Positions 37,799 to 49,650 are shown, numbered from the stretch's first letter. The stretch: 64,000 nt of DNA from Macrocystis pyrifera (GCA_031763025.1 JASSKH010000003.1:17286477-17350476); one strand, 5' to 3'. A program made the numbers and translations. Notes: generated from the letters alone by a model not told the origin.

Positions 37799-38054
37799 AC
37801 GTACGTAACAGCGGTACTGGTATGATACGGTCGTGGTACAGGATCCACGTGCATCGCACATGTAGGAGCCCCTCGGTGTGGACTGATTTACATGAGCCTG
37901 AAAACAGGTACACGTCAGTTATTGTGCCTTCATGCCATAAAATATTAAACGAATCTAACGTTCGACCCGCATCGATCGTGCGGCGTGTATCGCCTCTGTA
38001 AACGTACGACCAGGCGCAGCAGTTATGTCATTGTGTTCTAAATACCATACGAAT

Positions 38055-38287
38055 CTAACCCTCGACCGGCGGGGGCATCGATCGTGCGACGTGCCGGTGC
38101 AATACCTCTCCTCCCGAAACACGAACAAGGTCTGTCGAACATGGGTCATGGATGGGAACAGGGTGGACCTGTGGAAAGCACTTGGGGAGAGCTTCGAAGT
38201 CTCCATGCCAATCTCGCTCGGACCCCAGGCCAGCACGAGAGCAAGCAGAGCGAGCGGGGGAGATCTGCGTGGCGGCTCGAAGCGCAT
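38055..38287 (-). CDS. possible exon with signal-peptide-like start
   Basis: From ATG 38287 the frame reads MRFEPPRRSPPLALLALVLA, a basic start followed by a hydrophobic run, then polar sequence containing TSKLSPSAFHRSTL. No clear donor. The flanks contain a short direct repeat (GAATCTAAC then ATCGATCGTGCG, at about 37,950 and 38,050). Weak support; product unknown. Confidence 0.22.
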
Positions 38288-39392
38288 CCTCAGGTGAACG
38301 CTCACCACATGACCAAACCACAAACTGCAAAATGAAAATTGCAAACTTTACGAGTAGCCCGTGCTTGGTGCACAGGACGGTGGACTCACGCCGGTATCGA
38401 CGCAGATAAGGAGGCAAGAAGCTTATCTGCGAAGGCGGTGGTTTGGCTACGTAGTTGTGTTAATGTACCGGGTGAGAAGGAAAACAGTGTGAAATATCAA
38501 GCGACATCAGATGTGGATCTGATGTTGCATTGATATTAACGTCGGTCCCACCATCGGTGGAAGGCCGCTTTTTTTAAAAATTGTGTTCTAATTGTTTGTT
38601 TGGGAGTCCACGGACAACACGACATACTGCACAGCAATATCAAACGTATACATTCGAAATAGCACATAACTCTTCCTGTACACAGTCACCTTTGGGGACG
38701 TGCAATGTACAGGATAATGCACGGTCCTGTGTGCACCTCCCCCCCCTCCCCGCCGCCGCCGGCCCTGAACCCGCAATTCGCATTTTTTGTTGATAGGTCC
38801 GCCGCCAACGCGAAGAGGACTTTCTTCAAGTCGTACGCGGCCTCTGTCAATAACGACCGGTGAGAGGGCGCTGTTTTCGTTGTGAAATACCGGTAATATT
38901 TTACCTGGTGCTGTTTTTCAGTGTTTATGGCACTGCCGTACTGTGTGTTTACCCGTCCTGTTTGTCACTGATCTCCATAACCAACAAGCGGCTATCGTCT
39001 ATCTGTAGCAGCAGTGAGTAGTCAGAGAAACTGTTCAATCTTCTGTTATTCGTGGGGTCAGTACGTATTGGTGTTTTTTTAAAGGATTTCCTATCGGCCT
39101 CTCGCCTCGGCAAAAATTATGTGGACCCGCTCGTACTATCCCTCCACAACAGCATTACAAGGTGTCTTTGGCACCTCTTAGCACTGCTGGACAGTCGATG
39201 CAACACGCATTTGGCATATAGTACGTAGCGTACTATTATAGTACTACTACAGAGCAATTAGTACAAAGTTGTACTTGGCAAATCATACGTTTATTACGGG
39301 ATGCTCCACTACCGCAGCAGCAGTATTTCCAGTAGTACGGCGGGCTCGCCTGTCTTTCTCCAGATGAACCGGGAGAAATTAGCGATGACGCA

Positions 39393-40529
39393 TTGGGTCA
39401 CTTGCACCGTATGCATGCCCCCTCCACAAAAAGGTTGAAATGCATATGGGATGCCACTGCTATTAGTAGTCTTAACTGTATGGACAAGTCGTGCCAACCT
39501 CTTCGGTCTGTGAAGCGAAACACAGCACTTTACAACACAGGCGTAGAACGGCAGACCGTCGCGTGCTTGACTGGCCACAGAGGAACCGCGTCACTTGACG
39601 GGTTTTTTTTCGCCGACGTTCACAGCGCCATCGAACGACATATGACTCCCTCTCTTCTACTGCTGCTGCTGCTGCTGCTGCTTTTGATATTGCTGCTGCT
39701 GCTGTTGCGGTCGCTGCTGCTGTTGTTGCTGTTGTTGTTGCTGTTGCTGCTGCTACGAACGCTGCGGCCTCTCCGTGTCGTTCCCAGGCTAAAGCATGAC
39801 GCGACGCTGTCCGAAGCCTACACACTGTTTCGCAGGCAAGACTCGGTACCGAAGCTTCGCAGTCTGCTCCGACGTAGGTGGGGAATAACGTTTCAATCGT
39901 TCTCCAGCTCCAGAGGGGGCAAAGCCGCAAATTGCTCAACATTGGACGGCGGCGGCGATGGTAGCCATCCGGGAGCGACGGCAACTAGGAGGAGCAGCAG
40001 TAGCGGTAGCAGCGGTAGCAGTGGTGGCTGCAGCAGTAACAGCGGTGGCAACCGCAGCAACAACAACGGCAACGAAACCACGGAGCTCAGGAGTGTCAAC
40101 ACCGAAGAGGGGCTAGACCGAACACCCGCTCGATTCAATTCACAAGGTAACTACTCTACTCTACTCTACTCTACTCTGCTCTGCTCTACCTTGTTCTACG
40201 CTCCCGTTACTGTAACTGTACTCTACTCTACTCTAATCTACTCTACTCTACTAATATATTCTACACTACTCTCCCCTACCCTACTCTACTTTTCTCTACG
40301 CTTACGCTACTGTATCTCTACTCTACTCTATTCTATCGAAACTCTACTCTCCTGTATGGTGCCGCTGACACGCGAAGCGCACGGGAGGGCGAATTACGTC
40401 GATCGTTGCGCCCTACAAAAGTACCAGATATCCGATAGACCCTTTCGGATGCTTCGTCCGTCTGCGCGGCCGACCGCGCTAGACGCACCGGTACCGCCGT
40501 ACGCGTCACGCCAAGAAGGTCGCGTCTGA
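39393..40529 (+). CDS. long frame through poly-Leu and TACTC repeats, doubtful
   Basis: A 378-codon frame. It runs through a CTG/TTG microsatellite (about 45 Leu) and a Ser/Asn/Gly-rich stretch, then an (ACTCT)n minisatellite. The part 39,780-40,150 (RLKHDATLSEAYTLFRRQDS...) is the most protein-like and ends at a usable GTAACT donor. The initial codon is not ATG. The length may simply reflect stop-free repeats; the minus strand is also open over part of it. Confidence 0.25.
   Translation: MGHLHRMHAPSTKRLKCIWDATAISSLNCMDKSCQPLRSVKRNTALYNTGVERQTVACLTGHRGTASLDGFFFADVHSAIERHMTPSLLLLLLLLLLLILLLLLLRSLLLLLLLLLLLLLLRTLRPLRVVPRLKHDATLSEAYTLFRRQDSVPKLRSLLRRRWGITFQSFSSSRGGKAANCSTLDGGGDGSHPGATATRRSSSSGSSGSSGGCSSNSGGNRSNNNGNETTELRSVNTEEGLDRTPARFNSQGNYSTLLYSTLLCSTLFYAPVTVTVLYSTLIYSTLLIYSTLLSPTLLYFSLRLRYCISTLLYSIETLLSCMVPLTREAHGRANYVDRCALQKYQISDRPFRMLRPSARPTALDAPVPPYASRQEGRV
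39658..39755. repeat. (CTG)n / (TTG)n microsatellite
   Basis: About 32 CTG/TTG triplets with few interruptions. Confidence 0.9.
40150..40350. repeat. (CTACT)n minisatellite
   Basis: About 200 bp of CTACT/CTCTA pentamers with two longer interruptions, starting just after a possible splice donor. Confidence 0.85.
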
Positions 40530-40783
40530 AAAAAGGCGCGGTGTCAACCTAACCTACAAGCAAGAAACAACCCATCCAGCACCTTTGACTCGCTTTGTTC
40601 GGAACATTGTAAGAATTGTATTATGAAGCCATGTTCAGCGGCGATACACTTGATCCTATATAGTTCCTACCAGGTACATACTTACCTATGCTCAAGGTTG
40701 GCGTCGCAATATAGTTTCAGCCTTGTTCCTTGCTGGCGGGCCCGTACTGCTGTAATCTCACCGTATTAATGGTGGCTGTTTCT

Positions 40784-41239
40784 TTACGAGCAGGCGTGGC
40801 GTGGCGTGGGACGGGGCGTTGGACCTTCGACGTCGATCACAGACACGGCATCTTCGAGGGCAATACGATGCTCAATTTTGCCGGTGAGTTGGGCTAGCTT
40901 CACGGGCGTAAGGTGGACATGCAGGAGAACGCCAAAGCGCACCACCTTTATCTTGTTTTACCTATGTTTCTCTTGTGTTGAGCGCTTCAACAGCAGTGGT
41001 TTGGCAGTGGTGGGGGGGGTGGCGCACCGCAAGGGTAAGGGTAAGAGACCGGTGTCCTGTCCGTGGTGAAGTTTCCGCCATTTTTTGTTTTTTGTGTGGG
41101 ATTGCCGACCCGCGACCGCCCTTGCCGCTGATGTAGCAGTAATAGTGGTACTAACAGTAGCAGTAGCAGCTGTATTGGTAGTAGTATTATTAGTAGAAGC
41201 AGCAATAGCAGTAGCTGTAGTAATAGTAGAAGCAGCATC

Positions 41240-41283
<44 letters not shown>

Positions 41284-41422
41284 AAGCGGCAGCATCAACA
41301 GTAGCAGTGATAGTATTTTCACCTCTGCGGTAGCCGCAGGCAAGCACACCGTCTGGCTTTCCAGGGGGGTCCAGGCGGGCCCATACGTGCCCCATGCGCG
41401 GCTGGTCTTCTTCTGGTGCATA
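40784..41422 (-). CDS. two exons of an unknown gene
   Basis: Exon 41422-41323 (33 codons, YAPEEDQPRMGHVWARLDPP...) follows a CTGACAG acceptor and ends at a GTGAAA donor in phase 1. Exon 40951-40784 (IKVVRFGVLLHVHLTPVKLA, then QLTGKIEHRIALEDAVSVID) reaches a TAA at 40784 or may use a GTAAAG donor at 40787. The second exon seems to start in phase 0, so a small exon is missing between them or its acceptor lies elsewhere. The reverse strand also offers splice-like borders but gives poorer protein sequence. Product not recognised. Confidence 0.45.
41136..41292. repeat. (TAG)n microsatellite
   Basis: Interrupted TAG/CAG triplets ending in about 15 pure TAG units, between the two exons of the preceding gene model. 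Confidence 0.9.
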
Positions 41423-41874
41423 CTGTCAGGCGAGCCACGCGCGTCGCGATTGGCTACTACTCACCGACCGTTTTCGGTTCCGCTTCCGTTTCGTTTTGTT
41501 CTCCTTCGGAATCATCCCATTCCATGCTAGAGGGAGGGGGTAAGGTTTAGGTTTTGTTCCTCAACAATTGTGACCAACGGGGCCCACCTGACAAACTGCC
41601 CAATATCCTTGCCATCCTTTTTTTTTGTGGTTTGCTGATGGTTCGTCGTACTCACGCCTAGCCCGTGGGAATGATTGCTAGTCGGGTTGCACGGCAATTT
41701 TATCTCACCCGAAGTCGGCATTGTGTTTAGCAAAAGGTATGCGTAGAGCTCCTCTTGTTAGGAACCTGAGATACACAAGGTACTGTACCCTCACCTACCG
41801 TCCGTGGCATGACTCCTTTTTGTGTCTGGCCATGTCTGCGCTTATTTGTCGCCGCGACCAGTCCGCTGCGGCAG

Positions 41875-41963
41875 GCGAAAGTGCGTTGAGTTCATCGCGA
41901 GAAAAATGGGCGCCGACACGGAGGTACCCGATGATGGCGGATTCACCCCGCTGCTCAACTCAG
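41875..41963 (+). CDS. ankyrin-repeat exon
   Basis: 29 codons between a GCGGCAG acceptor (phase 2) and a GTAAAA donor (phase 1). The product contains VEFIARKMGADTEVPDDGGF followed by TPLLNS, the helix-turn and TPL core of an ankyrin repeat. A decayed echo (CACCCCGCTCCTCAACTTAT then GTGAG) lies near 42,093-42,125. No neighbouring ankyrin exons were found, so this is probably a fragment or pseudogene. Ankyrin repeats mediate protein binding. Confidence 0.45.
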
Positions 41964-44461
41964 GTAAAAAACGCCGAACACGTTTTTTTTTAGACGTGTC
42001 CGCTGGTGGTCAGCTAATATGTCACAGGGAGGAATCGTAAGTCTGCTATACTGCATACCCTGGTATCATACAGCAGTGCGTTTGACCATGTTATTGAGCA
42101 GCCCACCCCGCTCCTCAACTTATAGGTGAGAACATGTTAGCGTGTGCGATCGTGACGTGGTATCACACGGAAGAGTATTATTGTAAGGCGGCCGTCGTAC
42201 GCTTCCACCTCCTGGTGGATCAGCGGTACCGACGCTCGCGGAGTAGTTGATACATGGGCTGTCGGAGAACCGTAATATCGCCAATCTGGCTGGTGGGACC
42301 TGTTCAGGCTGAAGATGCGCGGTCGTACCACACCGACCTGCTGCCGTTATTGTCTATTATGTGACGGCAGTTGTAAGGTGTTGTGTTCTCGATGACAATG
42401 CAACTCGATGCCCAGCAAGAGAACCTCCTCCTCCCCCCCCCTCTCTCCCCCAGTACCGCCATTGTCCTTTGACTGGCTAGCCGCCCGCTAGCGGTGTTGC
42501 ATGCTCGAACGTACTCACTATACTGACATGAACGAAAAGTCTGCCGCGCAGATGTTCGATTGCCTTTACGCATTTGGCGTATTATACGACGTACTATGAT
42601 TGTTTTTTTTCTTGATCATTGTTTCGTGTAAGATGCCGGGTATTGTGCACTAACATGACCTTTATCCACCTTCTCCCTGTCTCGGCTTGTCCCCAGGCAA
42701 TCTCATATAGTCCGTATGCGTTATTTACGTATTAATAGTGCCCGACATCGCTTGTTAACCTTTCATTTTGGGCCAGGCTTAAATTCTCGTTTGGGGTGAG
42801 CTTATGTACGCTGTTACTAAGATAGATAATGCTCATCGCGCAAACGTGGAGCCAAACTTCAATAACTTCCAAACGTTTTCACACGCCAGGCAGATCACGA
42901 TCTAGACCATGTACTTTAGATTGTCTAAATCCTAGCCTGCCATTTTGAGATGTTGTGTAGAATTTGATTGGTACAGATCCAACGTATAAAAAACCTGTCC
43001 TGAGCGATGCAGATTATAGGGTTCCCACGCGGCAACATGAGCCAGACGGTACAGATCAGGAATATATCTAACCTCAAAGATGTAGACCGTGAGGTGCGAA
43101 TCGATCGTCCGTCTGATGTGTGCAATGTTTCAAGAGCTGTCGCGTGCTCTGTATATAGTGTGTTCAAATAGGTTTTTCCCTGGAGGCATGATTGTATCCG
43201 TTTTTTTATTTACCACATGCATGCAGCTGGCGGATTGAATGTTAATTATATGTGGCGTCAATATGGGGGTAGACGCCTGTGACCACGGTCTTGTCCAGTT
43301 GCCGGAGGTATAAACATGATCGCGTTGATCTGGAAAGTAAGAGGGATGACCAAAACCTAAAAAAAAACACAAAAACACAACAAAAGCACGGAGCACTATA
43401 CGCGAAACACAACGCACCGAACGCGAAACCCATAATACAAAATTCGCGCTGCATGCACATTCACACCACACCACATCACCGTCCTTGCGTCCTCGACACT
43501 CGACACAACACACATAACCTGCCCGGGGCTTTAGCTAAGCAGCAGCCCCTTGGAGGGGCGCTGCTGCTGCTCCTCTCCTGAAGTCAACTGCGGTGATGTT
43601 ATTTGCTGCGGGGGGATGGACTAGACGTGCAAGGCGTGTGTAGCGCGCGGGCAAGGCCCCTACGGCCCCCTGGAGTGGGCGGAGCTCAAGGTCAGCTGCT
43701 GCTGCTGCTACATGCTGCTGGCATACCGTAGATAACGAGGGGCAATCACGGTGTCCGTGTCTTGTTGTGTTTGTTGCTGTTGTGGGGTTATTGTTGTTTT
43801 GGGTGCGGTCGTGGTTGTTGTTGTAGATGATGTTATTTGCTGTAGTTGTTAGTTGTCATTGTTGGTCCAGATAACGATACGCCCGATTCCGCGCAAGAAA
43901 GAACCGCCTTCGGTGCGTACTTGGTGACTGTGTGTAGCGCCTGCTGCAGAAAGACTCGAGTCGAAATCGAGATGAGTGTGCGGTTCGTTCTGTTGTGTAT
44001 GTAGTGCCTCGATCAGAAATCAAAGCTTTCGTAATCGCGCTACGTAGTGCTGTCACATTTGCGCTACCAGGTATATAACACTTTGTAGACGCTTGTTCTG
44101 GCCAGGCTCGTGACCCCCGCCATCTCAAATGTCGCTCTTGGCGAATTATATATAGTAGAAAATAGCTGCCTTGACCCTAACTGCCCAACTAAATGCGCAC
44201 TAATATCAAACATCTCCTCTCTCCCTACTCTTGTTTCGTACCACTCTGTCCGGCAATGCTACCAAGCGGTCGTTACATTCCCGGACAGAGTGATATATGC
44301 TTGCCCAGGATTGTCTACACGTATTTTCTATTTTTTTGCAGGGGGTTGTAATTTTTTAGCTTGGTTGTTCGTTCGCTATGTTCGGTCGATTTGCCTGCTT
44401 CAATGGTCAACTATGAGACGAAACCGCGTTTTTTTTTCTCATGCCCTCGTTTCCCTTGTAG
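41964..44461. other. no supported gene
   Basis: AT-rich, with short open frames only. A minus frame at 42,137-42,331 (SHQPDWRYYGSPTAHVSTTP) is protein-like but has no clear splice borders. Confidence 0.45.
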
Positions 44462-44620
44462 AACCGGCCGGTAACGGCGGCATTCTTACGCACCCTGACA
44501 GCCGGAAATGGAAACAAAGGAGGAACAGCAGGCGGCAAAGTCGGCAAAGGAGCAGTGAAGGCGCAGGGCTCTCTTCGCAAGAATGGCGGCGACTCGGACG
44601 AGGATGTGGTGCAAAGCTGA
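44462..44620 (+). CDS. terminal exon of an unknown gene
   Basis: A textbook acceptor (long T/C tract ending TTGTAG) opens a phase-0 frame of 52 codons, NRPVTAAFLRTLTAGNGNKG, then Gly/Lys-rich sequence and an acidic end (GGDSDEDVVQS), stop TGA at 44618-44620. The Gly/Lys-rich tail is probably disordered. Upstream exons could not be identified with confidence; the ankyrin exon 2.5 kb upstream is on the same strand but unlinked. Confidence 0.5.
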   Translation, partial: NRPVTAAFLRTLTAGNGNKGGTAGGKVGKGAVKAQGSLRKNGGDSDEDVVQS

Positions 44621-44754
44621 TAATGTTTATAAGAGTAGAGGGAGCGGATGCCGTCGTGCTACCGCGGGGCTCCCGAAGAATCGCAGTCGTTTTTTTTTTT
44701 ACAGGTTCGCCCTTGCTTTCCGTGCCGAATAAAGCGACTGCAACCCTCCCCAGA

Positions 44755-44910
44755 ATATTGATCACCTTTCCCCCGTATGGTCGATCATACGGTTGATCAT
44801 CTTCCCCATGTGGTTGACCTTTTTGCCTTGATAGTTGAACATCTTCCCTAAATGGTTGATTTCTTACCTACGGTATATATTGAATACCTCGCCCAGATGG
44901 TTGAATCTCT
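44755..44910. repeat. degenerate ATGGTTGA minisatellite
   Basis: About five diverged units of roughly 30 bp around ATGGTTGATCATCTTCCCC. Confidence 0.6.
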
Positions 44911-45659
44911 GGCATATGATCGCGGTGACGAGGCCAGCGTGCAAGTGCAGCTACACGGCGGCGGAGCGCTATTTTCGGCCGCTGTGCTGGTAGAGCCGGT
45001 CACGGGGCATGCGACCTTCAATTCTCAACAATTTACGGAAAAAAAAAATTTTGGACGGTGTTGACGGCTTCTAGGCGCGTTCGATGTTGTCTTTTTGGAC
45101 GGCGTAAGCTGCGAATACGTGTTTTTCTTGGTATGTGTACGTATATATACTGGATTTTTTTCTGGCGTACTATTGGATAATTTCTCCAGAATGACACCCT
45201 CATACTTCCCATTCAGGACAATCCGGAAGTTGGGGCCATTTTGGGCGTTTTGGGATCTTGCTCTTTGTTTCCTCAACTCCAGCAATGTTGAACGTTTAGC
45301 CTGTCATACGTGCCGAAATTCGTACGCAGAGGATCATTGGGACTATATTGTAGTTTGACTATTTCCCGATTTATGACTGGGAAGCATTTTGACAATTTAC
45401 GTGTTTTTTTTGTTTTATTTGTTTTTTGTTTTGCTTTTTGGCTAAAGTGTCGCGTTACGCTACGAATGCAACGTTGACAATGGGAGGTAGCCGTTGCCAT
45501 CCCCATGTAAAGGGACTGCAGAGGAATACGGTCCGTTCAAACTACACAGGTACGTAATGTTGGACTCGTCCCACACGGTAGGGATTGCACTTTTGGCTCA
45601 ATTTTCTCTGACCGGTTGAGGTCTTCAAGTGAGCACCTATTAATATACCTGGTACCAAT

Positions 45660-47240
45660 TATCAGTGTGTAAAACTGAGTCTCTGTTTCGGTGATTGCAA
45701 ATGTGTGCCTGTCCGTCCGTTTGTCCGCATGTCTTATATTTTCGAACACGTTCGATATATATATATAAGGTCGTTACAGATGATATTCGTACGACATACT
45801 CGACTCTTACGGACCCTGTATACTCAAACATACCGTACCACCAGGCAATATTTAGTCATGTAATACATCCACCACACCGTATCATATCATACCACAAACA
45901 TACCATATCACATACGTTTTTTCCATGTGGTGTATCCACCAAACAAACCGTATCATCATACCATACCAACATACGATATCACATACCGTGCCACACCACA
46001 CATCATGCCACACTGTACCGTACCACGCGTCATACCATACGTACCCATATTGCACCTACACCAACGGAGGGGCTCAACCATACGAGGACACGAGAAGAGC
46101 ATGCCCAAGATCAAGGATAATGCTGTTGAACCGAGGGGCTCAGTCATACTCTGCAGCATTATATCCAGCAGGACCAGCCACAGCTCTGCAACAAAAGCGC
46201 ATATATAGCACCGCCATACAATTCCAACCCGCAACCCAGCTAAGTACAACCTGCTTCTCGGTGTATAGTATGAACTCGCAGCCATCACCCTGCAACAACA
46301 GCAGCTATGCCGGCGGCGTTGAGAACGGTGGTCAGGCTGCGTAGGTTGAACAAGAGAGCAGTCACGCGACTAGCGTGCCAGGTCTCTGGGACCGCAGAGT
46401 TCACCGGGTGGGTCGCCATGGTGTGAACGCTTACTATCCGCTAGATGGCCTTGAGTTGGGTGGGGCGTTGGAATTACGGCGTATGTGCCGGATTGTGCAG
46501 TGCAGTGTGGTGTTTGTTGTGCTGCGTGTGCTCGATATACATAGTCGGGGAAATATTCTGGTTGATCATTTCCAGTTCCTGCGAGAGGCTGTCGGTTGAG
46601 TCACGAGTGCTGGATGCCCCTCAACGCCGCCGACATTGCTGCTGTTACAGGGTGATGGCTCCGAGTCCATACTGCACCGAGAAGCTGGTTGTACGTGGGT
46701 TGGAGGTTCGGATTGTATGGCTATATATGCGCTGTTGTTGCAGAGCTGTGTGGCTGCTCCTGCTGCATGCTGCTGCAGAGCTGTGCCGTGTGATGTGCGT
46801 TTTTGCTGGGCCAGGATGCGCCACAACTCTCAGTTAGTAAAACTGAGTCTCAGCTGCGGTAATTGCAAACTTGTCTGTCTGTCTGTTTGCATGGCTTATA
46901 TTTTCGAACAATTTCCAATGGTCGATGTATAAGGTTGATACAGATTCGTACGACGTATTCGACCCTTACGGACCTTATATACTCAAGCATACCATGCCAC
47001 CAGAAAAATTTAGCCATATAATATATCCACGACACCGTACCATCGTACCATACCGCCAACTTACCATACCACATACTGTGTTTTCCCGTAACATACCGCC
47101 AACATACCATACCACATACGGTGTTTTTTCCCATATACCATACCAACATATCCCATATCCCATAACGTGTTTTCACAGTGTAGTATGTCATTCCGTAGTA
47201 CCATCATACCAGGTACCATATACCATCATACGATGTCACA
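45660..47240. repeat. repeat family R: two direct copies of about 400 bp
   Basis: 45,660-46,060 and 46,838-47,240 align over about 400 bp (AAAACTGAGTCTC, CTTATATTTTCGAACA, TTCGTACGAC, CTTACGGACC) and end in ACCATACC-rich sequence. Between them, 46,145-46,345 and 46,600-46,835 form an inverted pair. Not coding; family unknown. Confidence 0.7.
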
Positions 47241-47247
47241 TCAAGTA

Positions 47248-47555
47248 CATGAGAAGAGCATATGTTGAAGGTGCAATGTGATGAGGTGATAAGTGAGGTG
47301 AAGGTGCAAGGTGATGAGGTGGTACATGAGGAGGTTATGGTGCATAGGGAGAGCGATGGCATCACGGAGCAACAGCAGCCGCAACGGCAACAACAGCAGC
47401 AGAACCACAAGAAGAGCATATGCTGAAGGTGCAAGGTGATAAGGGAGGTGAAGGGACTAGGTGATGAGGTGATATATGAGGAGGTGAAGTGCAAAGGGAG
47501 ATCGATGGCACCAGGGAGCAGCAGCAGCAGCCGCAACGGCAACAGCAGCCAGCAG
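47248..47555. repeat. tandem duplication, unit about 155 bp
   Basis: 47,248-47,398 and 47,410-47,555 share GAAGAGCATATG, GAAGGTGCAAGGTGAT, GAGGAGGT and CAGCCGCAACGGCAACA. No splice evidence for coding. Confidence 0.75.
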
Positions 47556-47692
47556 TCACGTCTGCAACAACAGCAGGACCAAATAAGTGGGTCCGCTAAG
47601 CGCTTGCGACGATCGCCCCGAAGAACAGCAGCAACAACAAGTGCACGGGAGCATGCTACCACTCGCTGCTGTTCCAACACGAGAAGAGCATT

Positions 47693-48120
47693 CTTCGAGG
47701 GATCTCTAATATTTCGCGGTATAGCGATCTCTTTCGTCAATCTGTCATTTAATACCTTGTAGTAACCCACCGACGACATGTTTTTCGTTGGCCAACAGAG
47801 CGTCGTCGACTCTCTGACCGCTTGTTGGGGATCTCTTATCCCCGTCCATGTTTGTGTTCCTTCTCATTGTGAGATGCTTTTTTTCATTTTGCGATCCTCA
47901 TCGCATATTTCGGTACTAAAGCCCCGCTGTTGAAAATACATTATTCTGACTGTCGTTGCGGAACTGCTTGTTGGGGATCTCTAATATTTCGCGGTACAGA
48001 GATCTCTTGTCAGTTAGTCGTTTATCTCAACCGACATGTTTTTTATTGGCCAACAGAGAGTCATTATGTCTCTGACCGCTTGTTGGGGATCTCTTATCCC
48101 CGTTCATGTTTGTGTGCCAC
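47693..48120. repeat. direct repeat with CTTGTTGGGGATCTC words
   Basis: 47,693-47,860 and 47,968-48,120 match at about 80% (GGATCTCTAATATTTCGCGG, TTGGCCAACAGAG, CTGACCGCTTGTTGGGGATC). Shorter echoes of the last word occur at about 49,909 and 51,459. Confidence 0.7.
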
Positions 48121-48319
48121 CAAGAGGCGGGCTGTTGTTGGGTTGACGGTTCGGATTGTATGGCGGTGCTATATCTGCGCTGTTGCTGCAGAGCTGTGTG
48201 AATGCTCCTGCTGCATGCTGCTTCAGAGTTGTGTGGTGTGCTGTGCGTTTTTGCTGGGCCAGGATGTGCAACAATAAAATAAAATAAAAAAAAGACGGAG
48301 AACGCAGAACCCCGAAAAG

Positions 48320-48395
48320 TACTCGTTAGCTCATCACAAACAGAAAGATCGCAAACATTTGCTACCGCCGTACGTGAGTTCGAATCTCACGTCCA
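48320..48395 (+). repeat. tRNA-like relic
   Basis: TTAGCTCATC (48325) and GAGTTCGAATCTC (48376) resemble A and B boxes, and GTGAG/CTCAC can form a T-arm. The acceptor stem is missing, so it is a SINE head or decayed tRNA rather than a working gene. Confidence 0.3.
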
Positions 48396-49549
48396 TAATG
48401 AAATCGCTTTTCTGAAAAAATACTTCTGCACCCCCAAAGATTGGAACCGCGTGTTGGTGGCACGTCGACCCGTTAATCCGGTCCGTTCCAGGGGGGGAGA
48501 GTGTTATAAGGCTTAGATTGGGTAGGCGATCGGATAACCAACAGCCCAACGGATTCAGACCTTCACATGCTGCTCAAGACTCGAAACTCGAGACCGAAGA
48601 CCGCAGAGACCAGCAGACATGATGTTGTCGTATTCGACCTGTGTGTGTTCCTTCACATTTAACTGTTCTTTCTACCCGTCGACATTCAGCACAACCAGTG
48701 TCCGTGCCGATTCATCAATCCTAGATAGGTACAAGTTCTGCTGTCACAAAACTACGGCATAGGGAACACTACTGTACTCCTGTACATTGTTATGCCGTAA
48801 GCTAGGTACTACAGATGTTCTCGTGTCAATAATCTAGCTCTACACGCAGTAGTAATTCGGGTGCGATTCTCGATAGGCAGTCTGCAGGGGTATGGTATTG
48901 ATATGAATACTATGCACGACAGCATGTTTCACGCTTATTTGCTTCCGATATCGATCACGTGTGTTGTACATGACATGCGAGCGAGTGCCCTCTCCCCTCT
49001 TCCCCTTCTCTTCTGCCGTCTTTTTCATATGAGTTAATGAACACATACGAGTAATGAATAATTGGTACCTTGATGCATGTACGTACACGCTGGGGCGATG
49101 GGATTTCGGTGGGACCTGGTGGGACGCATACCCAAAAATCGTACTTGAAATAGAGGTAATTGTATATTCCGAATTCGGGGAGACGAAATGCATGAAAATT
49201 AAATGCCAAGAAGCTTGCTACCAAATAATATTGCACTGAGGGGCGCGACAGCGAAGCGCGAGTCGGTCGAGCTACAACAGTACATGCGGTAACGTGTGTA
49301 GGCACACATGGCTGGGCCAAACAGAACCGAAAAACATCAAACGGTTTTGTTTTTTAGTTCTACCTGTTACGAGTACTCACTCGTAGGCAGACTGTGTGTC
49401 TGTTCACAGCAGCAACGTGCGGCCCATGTCCTGAAACATGCTGCAGGTGGCGATGTCAGGCCCATCCTCCTATATTACTGATGAGGGGACGGAGAAGCAG
49501 GAGAATATCTGATGTGATAGATGTCGGTACAGCAGCAGTAGTAGTAGTG

Positions 49550-49650
49550 TTACGGGGGACCATAGTAAATAGGACCTGTGGTATACTTAAAAACCTATTT
49601 ACCTATTTTTACTAACAATACTTGGTCCTATTTACTATGGTCCCCCGTAA
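49550..49650 (-). mobile_element. MITE, family M (copy 5), in a TAG microsatellite
   Basis: 101 bp with TTACGGGGGACCATAG-type inverted repeats; TA follows on the right and TG (mutated TA) precedes on the left. TAG triplets lie on both sides, so it inserted into the microsatellite at a TA. Confidence 0.9.

Larger units (their letters stand above)
36311..39392. other. repeat-rich stretch without a convincing gene
   Basis: Besides MITE copy 4, the 230-bp direct repeat and the weak signal-peptide frame, I see nothing coding. 38,794-39,300 has no open frame worth listing. Confidence 0.5.
46600..48280. repeat. repeat family S: three copies (one inverted)
   Basis: 46,600-46,835 (+), 48,130-48,280 (+) and 46,145-46,345 (-) share GGTTCGGATTGTATGGC, GCAGAGCTGTGTG, CTCCTGCTGCATGCTGCT and TTTTTGCTGGGCCAGGATG. 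Each is 150-235 bp. Confidence 0.7.

Noticed and set aside
41085-41333. Poly-Val and poly-Leu frames
   Set aside because: Produced by the TAG/TAC microsatellite in an intron.
40806-41430. Plus-strand exons (frame TGRWTFDVDHRHGIFEGNTM and KHTVWLSRGVQAGPYV)
   Set aside because: Borders and phase match by chance, but the minus frames over the same DNA give more typical protein sequence; kept as minus, with moderate doubt.
42925-43167. Possible retroelement fragment on the minus strand
   Set aside because: The 80-codon frame has a vague polyprotein-like look but no catalytic motif, repeats or neighbours to support it.
44110-44796. 228-codon plus-strand frame
   Set aside because: It is in a different phase from the terminal exon 44462-44620, which has a textbook acceptor and better protein sequence; the long frame reads through the acceptor tract.
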